Below, in pieces: positions 21,724-30,041 of a DNA stretch of 31,811 bases. The notes under the pieces are model-generated. The model did not search any database. It saw only the letters and a list, made by a program, of their open reading frames with translations, and was not told the origin of the DNA. Location: assembly GCA_003535195.1 (NCBI GenBank), contig DOHN01000188.1:4108-35918 (forward strand), in the 5' to 3' direction. Origin of the DNA: Ruminiclostridium sp. GTDB lineage: Bacteria; Bacillota; Clostridia; DSM-8532. The position numbers and the translations under genes are program-made. How positions within the stretch are numbered: the stretch's first letter is position 1; each line of letters starts with the position of its first letter.

Positions 21724-21775
21724 AGACAAATTTTTAAATACAATATAGTGATCTTGTATAAAATTCATATTAATA

Positions 21776-21825
21776 TTGACATCATTTCTGTATGATGCTA
21801 ACATAATATGTACGACGTCGTATTA
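21776..21825 (+). promoter_or_regulatory. Promoter and GntR operator of the Liv-type importer operon
   Basis: A consensus -35 box TTGACA (21776-21781) with TAACAT (21799-21804) 17 bp downstream. The 25-bp element 21801-21825 overlaps the -10 box and contains the perfect 12-bp palindrome TACGACGTCGTA (21811-21822). Binding there would block RNA polymerase. The leader to the gene start is about 100 nt. Confidence 0.75.
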
Positions 21826-21910
21826 TCCAATGTAATTTCTCTAAATTTTGTAAATCAGCAATGCTAATTACAAACAGTGTAAAACTGCACATTAAGAAAG
21901 GAAGAGAAAA

Positions 21911-23128
21911 ATGAGAAAAACTAGATTCATTGCATTGATCTTAGTAGCCGTAATGCTTGTTGTGGCAGGCTGTTCTTCCAACACATCAGGTTCCGGCAGT
22001 CAAACACCCGGAGCTTCCTCAGCAGCACCTTCCGCAAGCGGCGGCAACTCTCAGACACTCGATGGTTCAGTAACCTTTGGCGTTGTTGCTCCGATCACCG
22101 GAACCAATAAAATGGTTGGTGAATATGTTAAGAACGGCGCTGAAATGGCTGCGAAAGAAATCAACGAAAACGGTGGAATTTTGGGTAAAGAGCTGAAGCT
22201 CGTTTTCGAGGATGAAGTTGATAACCTTCAGGCGTCCGTAAACGCTATGACCAAGATTATGAACTATGATGAAGTCGTAGCATTCTTTGGTTCAACCTAC
22301 TCCGGCAACTGCATCGCTGCATCTCCTGTTGTATTGGAGAAGAAAATCACCATGTTTGCCGGCGGATCTTCTGCTAATATTCCAAAAGAAAACAATCCTT
22401 ACATCTGGCAGGCTCGTATGACTGACGACCAGTCCGGTATTCTGCTTGCAAAAGCTGCTACCGAGAACCTGGGCATGAAAAATCCCGCTATTCTCTATTC
22501 AACAGAAAGCTTTGGCACAGGCCTTAAAGATCAGACACTTGCAGCTTTAAAGAACCTCGGAATTGAAGTTCCTGAGAAAAATCTCTTTGGCTTCGTAGTT
22601 GATGAGAAAAATTTCACACCCTTGATCACACAAATCCAGAACTCCGGATGCGACGGTCTGATTGCAATCGGCCACCAAATGCCTGCTGCATTGATTTGCC
22701 AGCAAGTTGACGCCAACGGTCTGGATATGCCTCTGCTTGGGTCCTCATCTTGGGCTTCCGCAGTTTGCCGTACCAATGCAGGTGATGCTGCAAACGGCTG
22801 GTATGCTGTTGCCGACTGGACCGTTGAGGTTGCTACTGAGGAAGGCAAGAAATTTGCTGAAGCTTATAAAACCACTTATGGCGCTGATTCCGATATGCCC
22901 GCAGTAACTGTATACGATTCCATGATGCTCTTTAAGAAAGCTTGTGAGATTGCTAACACCACTACCGATAAAGAAGCAATCAACAATGCACTTAAAGAAA
23001 TTAAGGATTTCAATGGCGCAATGTCTGTATACAGCTATGCCGACACCCACTGCTTCTCCACCAGTCAGTTCATGACGCATAATGAAGGCGGCAAGGCTAT
23101 TATGATGGATACCGTTAAGTCCAGATAA
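21911..23128 (+). CDS. Branched-chain-amino-acid-type ABC substrate-binding lipoprotein (Peripla_BP_6)
   Basis: A 405-residue protein with AAAGGAAGAG 6 nt before the ATG. It has a lipoprotein signal peptide MRKTRFIALILVAVMLVVAGC with Cys21 as the lipid site, then a long Ser/Gly/Ala linker (about 22-50). The mature domain is a LivJ/AmiC-like type 1 binding fold: TFGVVAPITGTNKMVGEYVKNGAEMAA, GGILGKELKLVFED and FFGSTYSGNCIAASPV. It would capture the ligand for the LivHMGF-type proteins that follow. The family binds amino acids, but also amides, aromatic acids, urea and other small organics. The metabolic genes downstream favour a polyol or sugar-acid ligand. A strong hairpin before livH probably keeps its level above that of the membrane genes. 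Confidence 0.92.
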   Translation: MRKTRFIALILVAVMLVVAGCSSNTSGSGSQTPGASSAAPSASGGNSQTLDGSVTFGVVAPITGTNKMVGEYVKNGAEMAAKEINENGGILGKELKLVFEDEVDNLQASVNAMTKIMNYDEVVAFFGSTYSGNCIAASPVVLEKKITMFAGGSSANIPKENNPYIWQARMTDDQSGILLAKAATENLGMKNPAILYSTESFGTGLKDQTLAALKNLGIEVPEKNLFGFVVDEKNFTPLITQIQNSGCDGLIAIGHQMPAALICQQVDANGLDMPLLGSSSWASAVCRTNAGDAANGWYAVADWTVEVATEEGKKFAEAYKTTYGADSDMPAVTVYDSMMLFKKACEIANTTTDKEAINNALKEIKDFNGAMSVYSYADTHCFSTSQFMTHNEGGKAIMMDTVKSR

Positions 23129-23311
23129 CGAAAGTATGCAGGTTACCCACCTGATTCGAAGTGATATAAAACCTATATAATGTATGAAGATGCAGACTAT
23201 TGCATCAAAATTATTGGCAAGAAATGAGTCCGAATTTTTTGACTACATGAAGAACCATGCTATCGGACATAATTATTGTAAAACCGCCCTGTGTTTTTCT
23301 TCAGGGCGCCG
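23129..23311. other. Intercistronic stretch after the binding-protein gene
   Basis: About 180 nt without a gene. Small hairpins are visible (CAGGT/ACCTG near 23141, and GCCCT/AGGGC at 23286-23307). The longest plausible frames are 15 and 36 codons without ribosome binding sites. It is probably 3' untranslated RNA of the lipoprotein gene. Confidence 0.4.
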
Positions 23312-23358
23312 CAGGAGGCGGGGCTGCCCAATCCTGGGTAATCCCGCCTCCTGTTTTT
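23312..23358 (+). terminator. Strong terminator or attenuator inside the Liv-type operon
   Basis: CAGGAGGCGGG (23312-23322) pairs perfectly over 11 bp with CCCGCCTCCTG (23343-23353), with an inner GCCCA/TGGGT pairing, followed by TTTTT. It lies between the binding-protein gene and livH, so it should cut most transcripts there and leave partial read-through. Confidence 0.9.
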
Positions 23359-23558
23359 AAACTTGTGAAAATTTTGGAAACCAGCAGCGAATGTTATCGA
23401 AAAGCCTTGTTAAACCATTACTTTTTGCTTTAAACATACAAATTATTTCTTTTCGTAAAAACCATGCTGTTTTCAGTTTTTACTTACATCCATTGACTTG
23501 ACTCTATAGGGAAAGGGTAATGAAACATTTTCTGGTTTTCATTATATAAGGTGATTCA
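23359..23558. other. 200-nt stretch before livH
   Basis: No gene. Two overlapping TTGACT hexamers (23493-23498 and 23498-23503) stand before CTATAGGGAAAGGGTAATGA. A promoter here is possible, but the only -10-like sequence (TAATGA at 23518) is poor and 19 bp from the first hexamer. Transcription of livH may come from here or by read-through of the terminator at 23312. Confidence 0.35.
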
Positions 23559-24455
23559 ATGAATATTAATACGATTGTTTCGCTGTCGGTAAATGGAATA
23601 GCCATGGGTATGATTTATGCACTTATGGCAATGGGATTGATTCTGCTCATTCGTGCAATCGGCGTAATGAACTTCGCACAGGGCGATTTATTGATGTTTG
23701 GTGCGTTTGTGACTTGCGCATTAACTGTGGATCTGAAATTACCTCTTTGGATTATGATTCCGTTGGCCCTGATCAGCTTTGCAGTTATCGGCGTTATATT
23801 TATGTTTACAGTATATTGGCCGCTTAAGGATGCAACCTATCCGACAGCTACTGTTATATCAACCATGGGTGCGGCAATGGCTCTGAAGGAAATTGCCACC
23901 CTTATATGGGGAAGCCTTCCCCGTTCCATGCCCCCGCTTATGAAAAACCCTAAAACCGGTAAAGCGGCAGTACTGAATCTATTTGGCATCAAGCTGCAAT
24001 GGCAGTTTGTTCTCACCATTATTGTCGGCGCTGTTTTGATCTGGCTTGTTTTTGTGCTCTTTGAAAAACTCTATGCAGGCCGAATGATGCAAGCAGCCGC
24101 ACAGGATAAATATGCCGCTGAACTGCTCGGAATACCTACTATTTTAACAACTGCCGCCACTTACATTATAGTTGTTATCATGGTTTCGACCGGCGGTTAT
24201 ATGATTGCTCCTATATTTATGGTAAGTAATACACTGGGCTCACTGCAGCTCAGAGCTTTCGCAGGCGTCGTAATCGGAGGTCTCGGAAATATCAAGGGCG
24301 CAATTATTGGTTCTCTGATTATTGGCCTTGTGGAATCCTTCAGTACCATCCAATTTTCACAGTATAAAGATGCTGTCGTCTTTATTGTGCTGATTGCAAT
24401 GCTGCTGGTCAGGCCGCAGGGACTATTCGGTGAGAAAGTTGCCGATAAGGCGTGA
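23559..24455 (+). CDS. livH: Liv-type ABC transporter permease, LivH family
   Basis: A 298-residue membrane protein with AAGGTG 6 nt before the ATG. About eight hydrophobic helices are visible, starting with IVSLSVNGIAMGMIYALMAM, and the hallmark INFAQGD-like motif appears as VMNFAQGDLLMFGAF. The late GVVIGGLGNIKGAIIGSLIIGLVES loop is the conserved coupling region that meets the ATPases. It pairs with the LivM-like permease to form the channel. The symbol denotes the family only; the substrate is unlikely to be leucine, given the neighbours. It starts the second transcript segment of the operon after the internal terminator. Confidence 0.93.
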   Translation: MNINTIVSLSVNGIAMGMIYALMAMGLILLIRAIGVMNFAQGDLLMFGAFVTCALTVDLKLPLWIMIPLALISFAVIGVIFMFTVYWPLKDATYPTATVISTMGAAMALKEIATLIWGSLPRSMPPLMKNPKTGKAAVLNLFGIKLQWQFVLTIIVGAVLIWLVFVLFEKLYAGRMMQAAAQDKYAAELLGIPTILTTAATYIIVVIMVSTGGYMIAPIFMVSNTLGSLQLRAFAGVVIGGLGNIKGAIIGSLIIGLVESFSTIQFSQYKDAVVFIVLIAMLLVRPQGLFGEKVADKA

Positions 24456-24465
24456 GGGGTAAGAG

Positions 24466-25479
24466 ATGGAAAAAAGAATGAAAATAAAGCCTTCAACCTT
24501 ACTGATATTTTTAGCCGCAGCAATATTTGTCATAGTCATCCCGAATACCAATGAAGGCTACTCAATGATGATTGTAAATCTGGGACTGATCTATGCAATT
24601 GCTACTTATGGTGTCTCTGTTATGCTTGGTATGGGCGGTCAGCTTTCCTTTGCAACCGTTTCGTTTATGGGCGTAGGCGCTTATATTACCGCCAATCTTT
24701 GCTCAGGCCGAAATGGCATTAACATGAATACTGCATTGGCGCTTGTTATTGCGCTGCTGGCTTCAGCACTGCTTGCATTTGGAGCCGGCCTGATCCTGTT
24801 TCGTCTGAAAGGCACCTACTTTACCTTTGCCACTATTGGTTTGGTGCAGGTATCCTGGTCCTTTTACCTGAGCTATAAGCCTCTTTTCGGCGGACCGGAC
24901 GGTATTTCAAATATTTCAACACTGAATTTGTTTGGCTTTAGCCCTAAAAATTATAATGATTGGTTTTATATACTGGCCGCTTTTGTCCTGGTTATCGCAT
25001 TCCTTGTAGAAAGAGTCCGCCGCAGCCAGCTGGGCCGATCTCTTGCAGCAATCCGCGATAATGAGATAGCAGCCCAAACTTTGGGTATAAATGTATATAT
25101 GACAAAAGTCGTCGCATTCACCATAGCCGGTGTTCTCGCAGCGGTTGCAGGATCTCTCTATGCGATGCATAGCCAGTTTGTTTCCTCTGATATGTTCACT
25201 TACGAGCGCGCCACCACTTACATCATTATGGCAATGCTTGGCGGTGTCAATAATACAGCCGGTATTTTCGTAGGCTCGGTACTGGTTACCATGCTCCCTG
25301 AATGGCTGAGATTCATGCAGCAATATTTGCAGCTTATCTATGGCATCGGTGTTATCCTGCTGATGGTATTCATGCCCATGGGACTTGCAGGCCTGGCATC
25401 CGGTTTTGCTAAGAGCTTAAAAAGAAAATTATATAGCAAGAAAAAAGTTACCGCAGGAAAGGAGGGGCCAAAACAATGA
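24466..25479 (+). CDS. livM: Liv-type ABC transporter permease, LivM family
   Basis: A 337-residue membrane protein, 10 nt after livH. Multiple hydrophobic helices begin at TLLIFLAAAIFVIVI. Family motifs are MLGMGGQLSFATVSFMGVGAYITANL near residue 50, GTYFTFATIGLVQV, and the coupling loop AAIRDNEIAAQTLGINVYMTKVVAF. A conserved AMLGGVNNTAGIFVGSVLV follows near the C-terminus, which ends in a basic cytoplasmic tail. It is the second half of the channel. Its stop overlaps the start of livG (positions 25476-25479, ATGA), which shows translational coupling. Confidence 0.93.
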   Translation: MEKRMKIKPSTLLIFLAAAIFVIVIPNTNEGYSMMIVNLGLIYAIATYGVSVMLGMGGQLSFATVSFMGVGAYITANLCSGRNGINMNTALALVIALLASALLAFGAGLILFRLKGTYFTFATIGLVQVSWSFYLSYKPLFGGPDGISNISTLNLFGFSPKNYNDWFYILAAFVLVIAFLVERVRRSQLGRSLAAIRDNEIAAQTLGINVYMTKVVAFTIAGVLAAVAGSLYAMHSQFVSSDMFTYERATTYIIMAMLGGVNNTAGIFVGSVLVTMLPEWLRFMQQYLQLIYGIGVILLMVFMPMGLAGLASGFAKSLKRKLYSKKKVTAGKEGPKQ

Positions 25480-26234
25480 AACCAATTTTGAGACTGGACA
25501 AAGTATGCAAAAGGTTTGGCGGTGTTGTCGCAGCCGATGACGTAACCTTCTCGGTATTGCCCGGAGAGGTTCACGGACTGATCGGTCCTAACGGCGCGGG
25601 CAAAAGCACACTGATGAACCTTATCAGCGGTATATATACTCCTGATAGCGGTAAAATCTTCTTGGACGAGCAGGATATTTCCGATGTTCCTTCCCATATG
25701 CGGGCGCGCATGGGAATTGGCCGTACTTTCCAAACACCGCGTTTCCTGCAGCGTTCGAGCATCGAGGACAATTTGCTTTTAGGCACCGACCTGGCAAACC
25801 AGTTTGGATATCTAAAGAGCTATTTTGGCAAAAAAGGTTCTGATTTTGAGAAAGAGCTGAAGGAGCTCATGAAATTCGTTGATTTCACTTTCGATTGGGA
25901 GGATGATATCAGCGCGCTGGCCTATGGACAGAGAAAACAGCTGGAAATTGTCCGATCCATGCTCTCTCACCCGAAAGTCATGCTGGTCGACGAGCCTGCG
26001 GCAGGCCTCAACAATAAAGAAATTGATGACGTTATGGCACTCCTGAACTATGCCGCAAAAGAGCGCGGAATAGGCATACTGCTCATCGAGCACTCAATGG
26101 ATATGATTATGAATATATGTGAAGATATCGTTGTATTGTCATTTGGTAAGGTTATCGGAACAGGCTGCCCTGCCGAGGTATCTTCAAATGAAGCGGTTAT
26201 AGAGGCTTATTTGGGGAGGGATGTTAATGCTTAA
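25476..26234 (+). CDS. livG: Liv-type ABC transporter ATPase, LivG family
   Basis: A 252-residue ATPase with GGAAAGGAGG upstream of the overlapping ATG. Walker A is GPNGAGKST (about 36-44), the Q-loop lies in GRTFQTPRFL, and the signature is the variant LAYGQRKQLEIVRSM in place of LSYGQQ. Walker B is VMLVDEPAAGLN, the LivG type, and the switch His is in LLIEHSMDMIM. The C-terminal GTPxEV-type tail appears as GTGCPAEVSSNEAVIEAYLG. It pairs with LivF to energise transport. Confidence 0.94.
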   Translation: MKPILRLDKVCKRFGGVVAADDVTFSVLPGEVHGLIGPNGAGKSTLMNLISGIYTPDSGKIFLDEQDISDVPSHMRARMGIGRTFQTPRFLQRSSIEDNLLLGTDLANQFGYLKSYFGKKGSDFEKELKELMKFVDFTFDWEDDISALAYGQRKQLEIVRSMLSHPKVMLVDEPAAGLNNKEIDDVMALLNYAAKERGIGILLIEHSMDMIMNICEDIVVLSFGKVIGTGCPAEVSSNEAVIEAYLGRDVNA

Positions 26235-26958
26235 GATTACAGATTTACATGCATATTATGGGCCCATTGAAGCCCTCAAGGGCATAAACGTCCATGTGGA
26301 AGCAGGAAAAATAACCTGTCTCATCGGGAGCAACGGCGCGGGCAAGACGACACTGCTCAATGCCATCTCGGGTACTATCAAACGTACCGGCTCTATCATC
26401 GTCGAGGGCAAGGGCGAGATCATCGACAAGCATTCCCGTTTTATTGCCCGCCGGGGAATCATCCACGTACCGGAAGGACGCCATATTTTCCCGGGACTCA
26501 CTGTCCGTGAAAACCTGGAGACCGGAACGGTCAACTGGCATGGATTTTTTGGCAGACAGCCCTATGATAAAGAGCTGAAAGAGGTCTATAAACTGTTCCC
26601 CCGTTTGGAAGAAAGAAAGAACCAGCTTGGCTGGAGCCTTTCAGGCGGTGAGCAGCAGATGTTGGCCATCGGCCGCGCAATGATGGCCAGGCCTGCAGTT
26701 CTGATGCTGGATGAGCCCTCTATGGGACTTGCACCCCTTGTGGTACAGGAACTGTTTGAAAAGATCGTAGAGATTAATAAACAACAGGGGATTCCTATTT
26801 TGCTGGTTGAGCAGAATGCTCGCCTGGCTCTGGAAATTTCTCACTATGCCTATATAATAGATGGTGGAAGTGTCAAACTGGAGGGTTCCTCCTCTGAACT
26901 AAAGAATGATCCAAGAGTTATTGAAGCATATCTTGGTAAATTTGCAAAAAAAAATTAA
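26227..26958 (+). CDS. livF: Liv-type ABC transporter ATPase, LivF family
   Basis: A 243-residue ATPase. The ATG at 26227 is preferred over 26221 because GGGAGGG (about 26214-26220) is 6-7 nt from it and would touch the earlier one. Walker A is GSNGAGKTT, the Q-loop segment contains HVPEGRHIFPGLTVRENL (the LivF hallmark), the signature is LSGGEQQMLAIGRAM, Walker B is VLMLDEPSMGLAP, and LLVEQNARLALEI holds the switch region. It overlaps livG by 8 nt. It completes the five-part importer. Confidence 0.95.
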   Translation: MLKITDLHAYYGPIEALKGINVHVEAGKITCLIGSNGAGKTTLLNAISGTIKRTGSIIVEGKGEIIDKHSRFIARRGIIHVPEGRHIFPGLTVRENLETGTVNWHGFFGRQPYDKELKEVYKLFPRLEERKNQLGWSLSGGEQQMLAIGRAMMARPAVLMLDEPSMGLAPLVVQELFEKIVEINKQQGIPILLVEQNARLALEISHYAYIIDGGSVKLEGSSSELKNDPRVIEAYLGKFAKKN

Positions 26959-26981
26959 TTAATAAAAAGGAGAGATGAATC

Positions 26982-27944
26982 ATGGCAAAAATAATTGTTT
27001 TGGACGGGTATACCGAAAATCCGGGAGACCTTTCCTGGAGCGGATTGGAAGCATTGGGAGAGCTGAAGGTTTATGACAGAACTCCCGCAGACCAGATTGT
27101 TTCCAGAATCGGAGATGCTGACTATATCTATACCAACAAGACACCCATTACAAGAGAGACTTTGAACGCCTGCCCGAACGTTAAATTTATCGGTGTTTTA
27201 GCAACCGGATACAACATTATCGATGTAGAGGCAGCAAAAGAGAAAGGCATCGCCGTAACCAATATTCCGACTTACGGAACCACTGCGGTTGCCCAGATGG
27301 TATTTGCATTGCTTTTAGAAATCTGCCATCATGTAGGGCATCATAATAACGCTGTTAAGGCCGGCAGATGGACAACCAATGCGGACTGGTGTTTCTGGGA
27401 TTTCCCGCTTATTGAGCTTGCCGGCAAAACAATGGGTATCATCGGTTTCGGACGTATCGGCCAGAATACCGCTAAGATCGCAGTTGCTTTGGGCATGAAG
27501 GTGCTTGCATTTGACGAGTATCCCAATAAATCCCTGGAGACAGACAATATTAAAGTTGTAGGACTGGATGAGGTTCTTGCAAAATCCGATGTTATTTCTC
27601 TCCACTGTCCGCTGTTCCCCTCAACACAGGGCATGATCAATAAGAACAGCATTGCAAAGATGAAGGATGGCGTTATTATCATCAACACCTCACGCGGACC
27701 TCTGGTTGTAGAGGAAGACCTGAAGGCTGCTCTTGATTCAGGAAAGGTTTATGCAGCAGGACTGGACGTTGTTTCCACCGAGCCTATCAAGGCTGATAAT
27801 GTTCTTCTGAAAGCCGAAAACTGCATCCTCACCCCGCACATTGCATGGGCCCCCAAGGAATCACGCCAGCGTCTGATGGATATTGCAGTGGACAACTTAA
27901 AGCAGTTCATTGGCGGAAACCCTGTGAATGTTGTGAATAAATAA
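26982..27944 (+). CDS. D-2-hydroxyacid dehydrogenase (glycerate dehydrogenase/hydroxypyruvate-reductase-like)
   Basis: A 320-residue protein with AAAGGAGAG 8 nt before the ATG, 23 nt after livF. It has the split catalytic/NAD-binding architecture of the family. The dinucleotide motif GFGRIG is at residues 155-160, and the catalytic residues are in place: Arg238 (NTSRG), Glu267 (STEP) and His286 (LTPHIAWA). An acidic residue follows the second Rossmann strand (LAFDEY), which favours NAD(H) over NADP(H). Close relatives act on glycerate/hydroxypyruvate. Here it may oxidise an imported hydroxyacid or reduce a keto product; hydroxypyruvate is also a two-carbon donor for transketolase, which is encoded in the same operon. 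Confidence 0.9.
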   Translation: MAKIIVLDGYTENPGDLSWSGLEALGELKVYDRTPADQIVSRIGDADYIYTNKTPITRETLNACPNVKFIGVLATGYNIIDVEAAKEKGIAVTNIPTYGTTAVAQMVFALLLEICHHVGHHNNAVKAGRWTTNADWCFWDFPLIELAGKTMGIIGFGRIGQNTAKIAVALGMKVLAFDEYPNKSLETDNIKVVGLDEVLAKSDVISLHCPLFPSTQGMINKNSIAKMKDGVIIINTSRGPLVVEEDLKAALDSGKVYAAGLDVVSTEPIKADNVLLKAENCILTPHIAWAPKESRQRLMDIAVDNLKQFIGGNPVNVVNK

Positions 27945-27982
27945 ATTGAAATCAAATAAATTGTCGGAAGGGAGAAGTTATT

Positions 27983-28894
27983 ATGGTAGAGTCGATGAAA
28001 AAATTTATGAAGGTCGGACTGATTCATTTCATGGCATATCCCAATACCATGAAAGGTGAAGGCCCCATTGAGGAGACTGTAAAGAAAATTTGCACAGATA
28101 GCTATTTTGATGCAATTGAAGTAACCTGGATAAAGGATCCGGCAGTTCGGACAAAGATTAAAAAGCTCATTGAGACCTCTCATATGACAGTAGCTTATGG
28201 CGGGCAGCCCAGGATGCTGACCACCGGCAGAAATATTAACGATCTTGACGAGAAAAAGCGCCTCGAAGCATTGGCCAGCCTGAAGGAAGGCATTGATGAG
28301 GCCTATGAGATCGGTGCTGTGGGATTCGGTTTCCTTTCAGGAAAATACGAAGAGGCAACCAAAGAAAAGTCTTACCAGGCTCTGGTTAAATCCACCAGCG
28401 AGCTGTGCGAATACGCAAAATCCAAAGGGGATATGAAAGTAGCCCTGGAAGTATTCGATTATGATATTGACAAGAAGTCCATTATCGGACCTGTAGCCCT
28501 GGCTAAGAGATTTGCTGAAGAGATGAGAGCAAAATATGACAACTTCGGCCTGATGGTAGACCTTTCTCATATCCCCATGATCCATGAGACTATTGAGGAA
28601 AATCTTCTGCCCATCAAGGATTACATTATTCATGCACATATGGGCAACACCGTTATCAAGGATCCCAGCTGTGAAGCTTACGGCGATACTCATCCCCGTT
28701 TTGGTTTCCCCAACGGTGAGAATGATGTAGACGAGCTGGTTGAATACTTAAGAACACTTATAAAAATCGGATTTATCAGCGAGAAGAACAGGCCTATCGT
28801 AAGCTTTGAGGTGAAGCCTTGGGGCGACGAGGATCCCGATGTTGTTGTTGCAAACGCAAAAAGAACTTTGGATCTCGCATGGGCCAGAGTTTAA
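27983..28894 (+). CDS. Sugar phosphate isomerase/epimerase (xylose-isomerase-like TIM barrel)
   Basis: A 303-residue protein; GGGAG lies 10 nt before the ATG at 27983, with in-frame alternatives four and eight codons later. AP_endonuc_2-type TIM barrel with the four-residue metal site visible in order: Glu156 (ALEVFD), Asp193 (MVDLSH), His219 (IHAHMGN) and Glu276 (VSFEVKPW). Such enzymes move a keto group or epimerise ketoses, for example at C3. It sits between the hydroxyacid and alcohol dehydrogenases in one operon with 38 and 51 nt gaps. The substrate is unassigned. Decarboxylases and dehydratases also exist in this superfamily. Confidence 0.85.
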   Translation: MVESMKKFMKVGLIHFMAYPNTMKGEGPIEETVKKICTDSYFDAIEVTWIKDPAVRTKIKKLIETSHMTVAYGGQPRMLTTGRNINDLDEKKRLEALASLKEGIDEAYEIGAVGFGFLSGKYEEATKEKSYQALVKSTSELCEYAKSKGDMKVALEVFDYDIDKKSIIGPVALAKRFAEEMRAKYDNFGLMVDLSHIPMIHETIEENLLPIKDYIIHAHMGNTVIKDPSCEAYGDTHPRFGFPNGENDVDELVEYLRTLIKIGFISEKNRPIVSFEVKPWGDEDPDVVVANAKRTLDLAWARV

Positions 28895-28927
28895 GAACTT
28901 TATTGGACTAATCTATCGGGAGGTAGC

Positions 28928-28942
28928 ACACCTTTTAGGTGT
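28928..28942 (+). promoter_or_regulatory. Hairpin covering the ribosome binding site of the alcohol dehydrogenase gene
   Basis: ACACCT (28928-28933) and AGGTGT (28937-28942) form a perfect 6-bp hairpin with a TTT loop, 3 nt before the ATG at 28946. The AGGTG that best serves as Shine-Dalgarno lies in the stem. A second candidate, GGGAGG at 28918-28923, is about 22 nt from the ATG and would come into range only if the hairpin forms. Confidence 0.5.
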
Positions 28943-28945
28943 AGA

Positions 28946-29992
28946 ATGAATATGAAAGCATTAGTAAAATATGCTGCCGGACCCGGGAACATGGAAATCC
29001 GTGATATTCCCGAGCCTACTGCAGGAGCAGGAGAAATAAAGATTGAAGTAGCACAGGCAGGCATTTGCGGATCTGACTTACACATATACCATAGCGATAT
29101 AGCAATTCCCGTCAGGCCGCCTGTTGTTACGGGGCATGAATTTTCCGGTAAGATTGCACAGATTGGCGAAGGCGTAACCGGTTTCGAAGTAGGGGACCGG
29201 GTCGTTAGTGAAACCGCGTATCATTACTGCGGTGTCTGCCATTTCTGCCGGGAGGGTTTCTACAATCTATGCGTAGAGCGTAAAACCCTGGGATACTGGT
29301 ACAATGGTGTTTTCACCAATTATACAATCGTACCGGCCGAAAGAGTTCACAAAATCCCCGATAATGTTTCCGACACGGCTGCGGCTATGACCGAGCCCCT
29401 CGCATGCGTCTGTCATGCAATCTACGACCTGTGCAAAATTGTTCCGGGAGACCTGGTTCTTGTTTCGGGTCCCGGCGCTGTAGGGCTTATGGCTGCACAG
29501 GTAGCCAAGGCCCATGGTGCGACGGTTATAGTGAGCGGCACAAATGTCGATGGACCGCGTTTGGAGCTGGCAAAAAAACTGGGTGCGGATTATACCGTAA
29601 ACATCCAGCAGCAGAGTCTTGCAGAGCTTGTTAATAAGCTTTCAGACAACTACGGTGTGGATGTGGTTCTGGAGTGCTCCGGATCGGCGCCGGGTATTGA
29701 TGCGGCTCTTAACCTGATTAAGAAACGCGGATACTTTACACAGATCGGGCTGCCCGGCAGGAAGATCGAATTTGACATCGAGAAAGTTTGCTATAAGGAA
29801 CTGCATTTCTCAGGTTCATTAGGATCACGCAATCACAGCTGGCGCAAAGCTCTGCAGTTGCTTGGCGAAGGCAAGGTTGAACTGGAACCTTTAGCCGATA
29901 CCATACTCCCTCTAACCGAATGGCAGACAGCATTTGATCGCTTTGAAAAGAAAAAGGGCACGAAGTTTGTTCTTGTTCCTTCAAAGGATTAA
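28946..29992 (+). CDS. Zinc-dependent medium-chain alcohol/polyol dehydrogenase
   Basis: A 348-residue protein; the ATG at 28946 has an alternative two codons later. Catalytic zinc ligands are Cys41 (GICGSD), His64-Glu65 (TGHEFSG) and Glu150 (TEPLACVCHA). The structural zinc site is the four cysteines 95, 98, 101 and 109 (CGVCHFC...NLC). The NAD-binding motif is VSGPGAVG near residues 173-180. The pattern resembles sorbitol, threonine and galactitol-1-phosphate dehydrogenases. It likely oxidises a secondary hydroxyl of a polyol or sugar to a ketone in the cytoplasm. Its start is overlaid by an RNA hairpin, and GGGAGG lies farther upstream. Confidence 0.92.
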   Translation: MNMKALVKYAAGPGNMEIRDIPEPTAGAGEIKIEVAQAGICGSDLHIYHSDIAIPVRPPVVTGHEFSGKIAQIGEGVTGFEVGDRVVSETAYHYCGVCHFCREGFYNLCVERKTLGYWYNGVFTNYTIVPAERVHKIPDNVSDTAAAMTEPLACVCHAIYDLCKIVPGDLVLVSGPGAVGLMAAQVAKAHGATVIVSGTNVDGPRLELAKKLGADYTVNIQQQSLAELVNKLSDNYGVDVVLECSGSAPGIDAALNLIKKRGYFTQIGLPGRKIEFDIEKVCYKELHFSGSLGSRNHSWRKALQLLGEGKVELEPLADTILPLTEWQTAFDRFEKKKGTKFVLVPSKD

Positions 29993-30041
29993 AGCTGCAA
30001 CAACAACCAATAGATGTTAAGTAATAGAGGAGGTCTATTAT

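Noticed and set aside
23181..23360. Two very short frames (15 and 36 codons) after the binding-protein gene
   Set aside because: Neither has a ribosome binding site, and the longer runs through the terminator stem.
23493..23523. Possible MerR-type promoter (TTGACT, 19 bp, TAATGA) before livH
   Set aside because: The -10 match is poor, the region between the boxes is not a clear dyad and no MerR gene is in the window.
21911..26958. Plain leucine/isoleucine/valine uptake operon
   Set aside because: The family match is clear, but the regulator, the shared operator and the downstream dehydrogenases and transketolase point to another substrate, so I kept only the family label.
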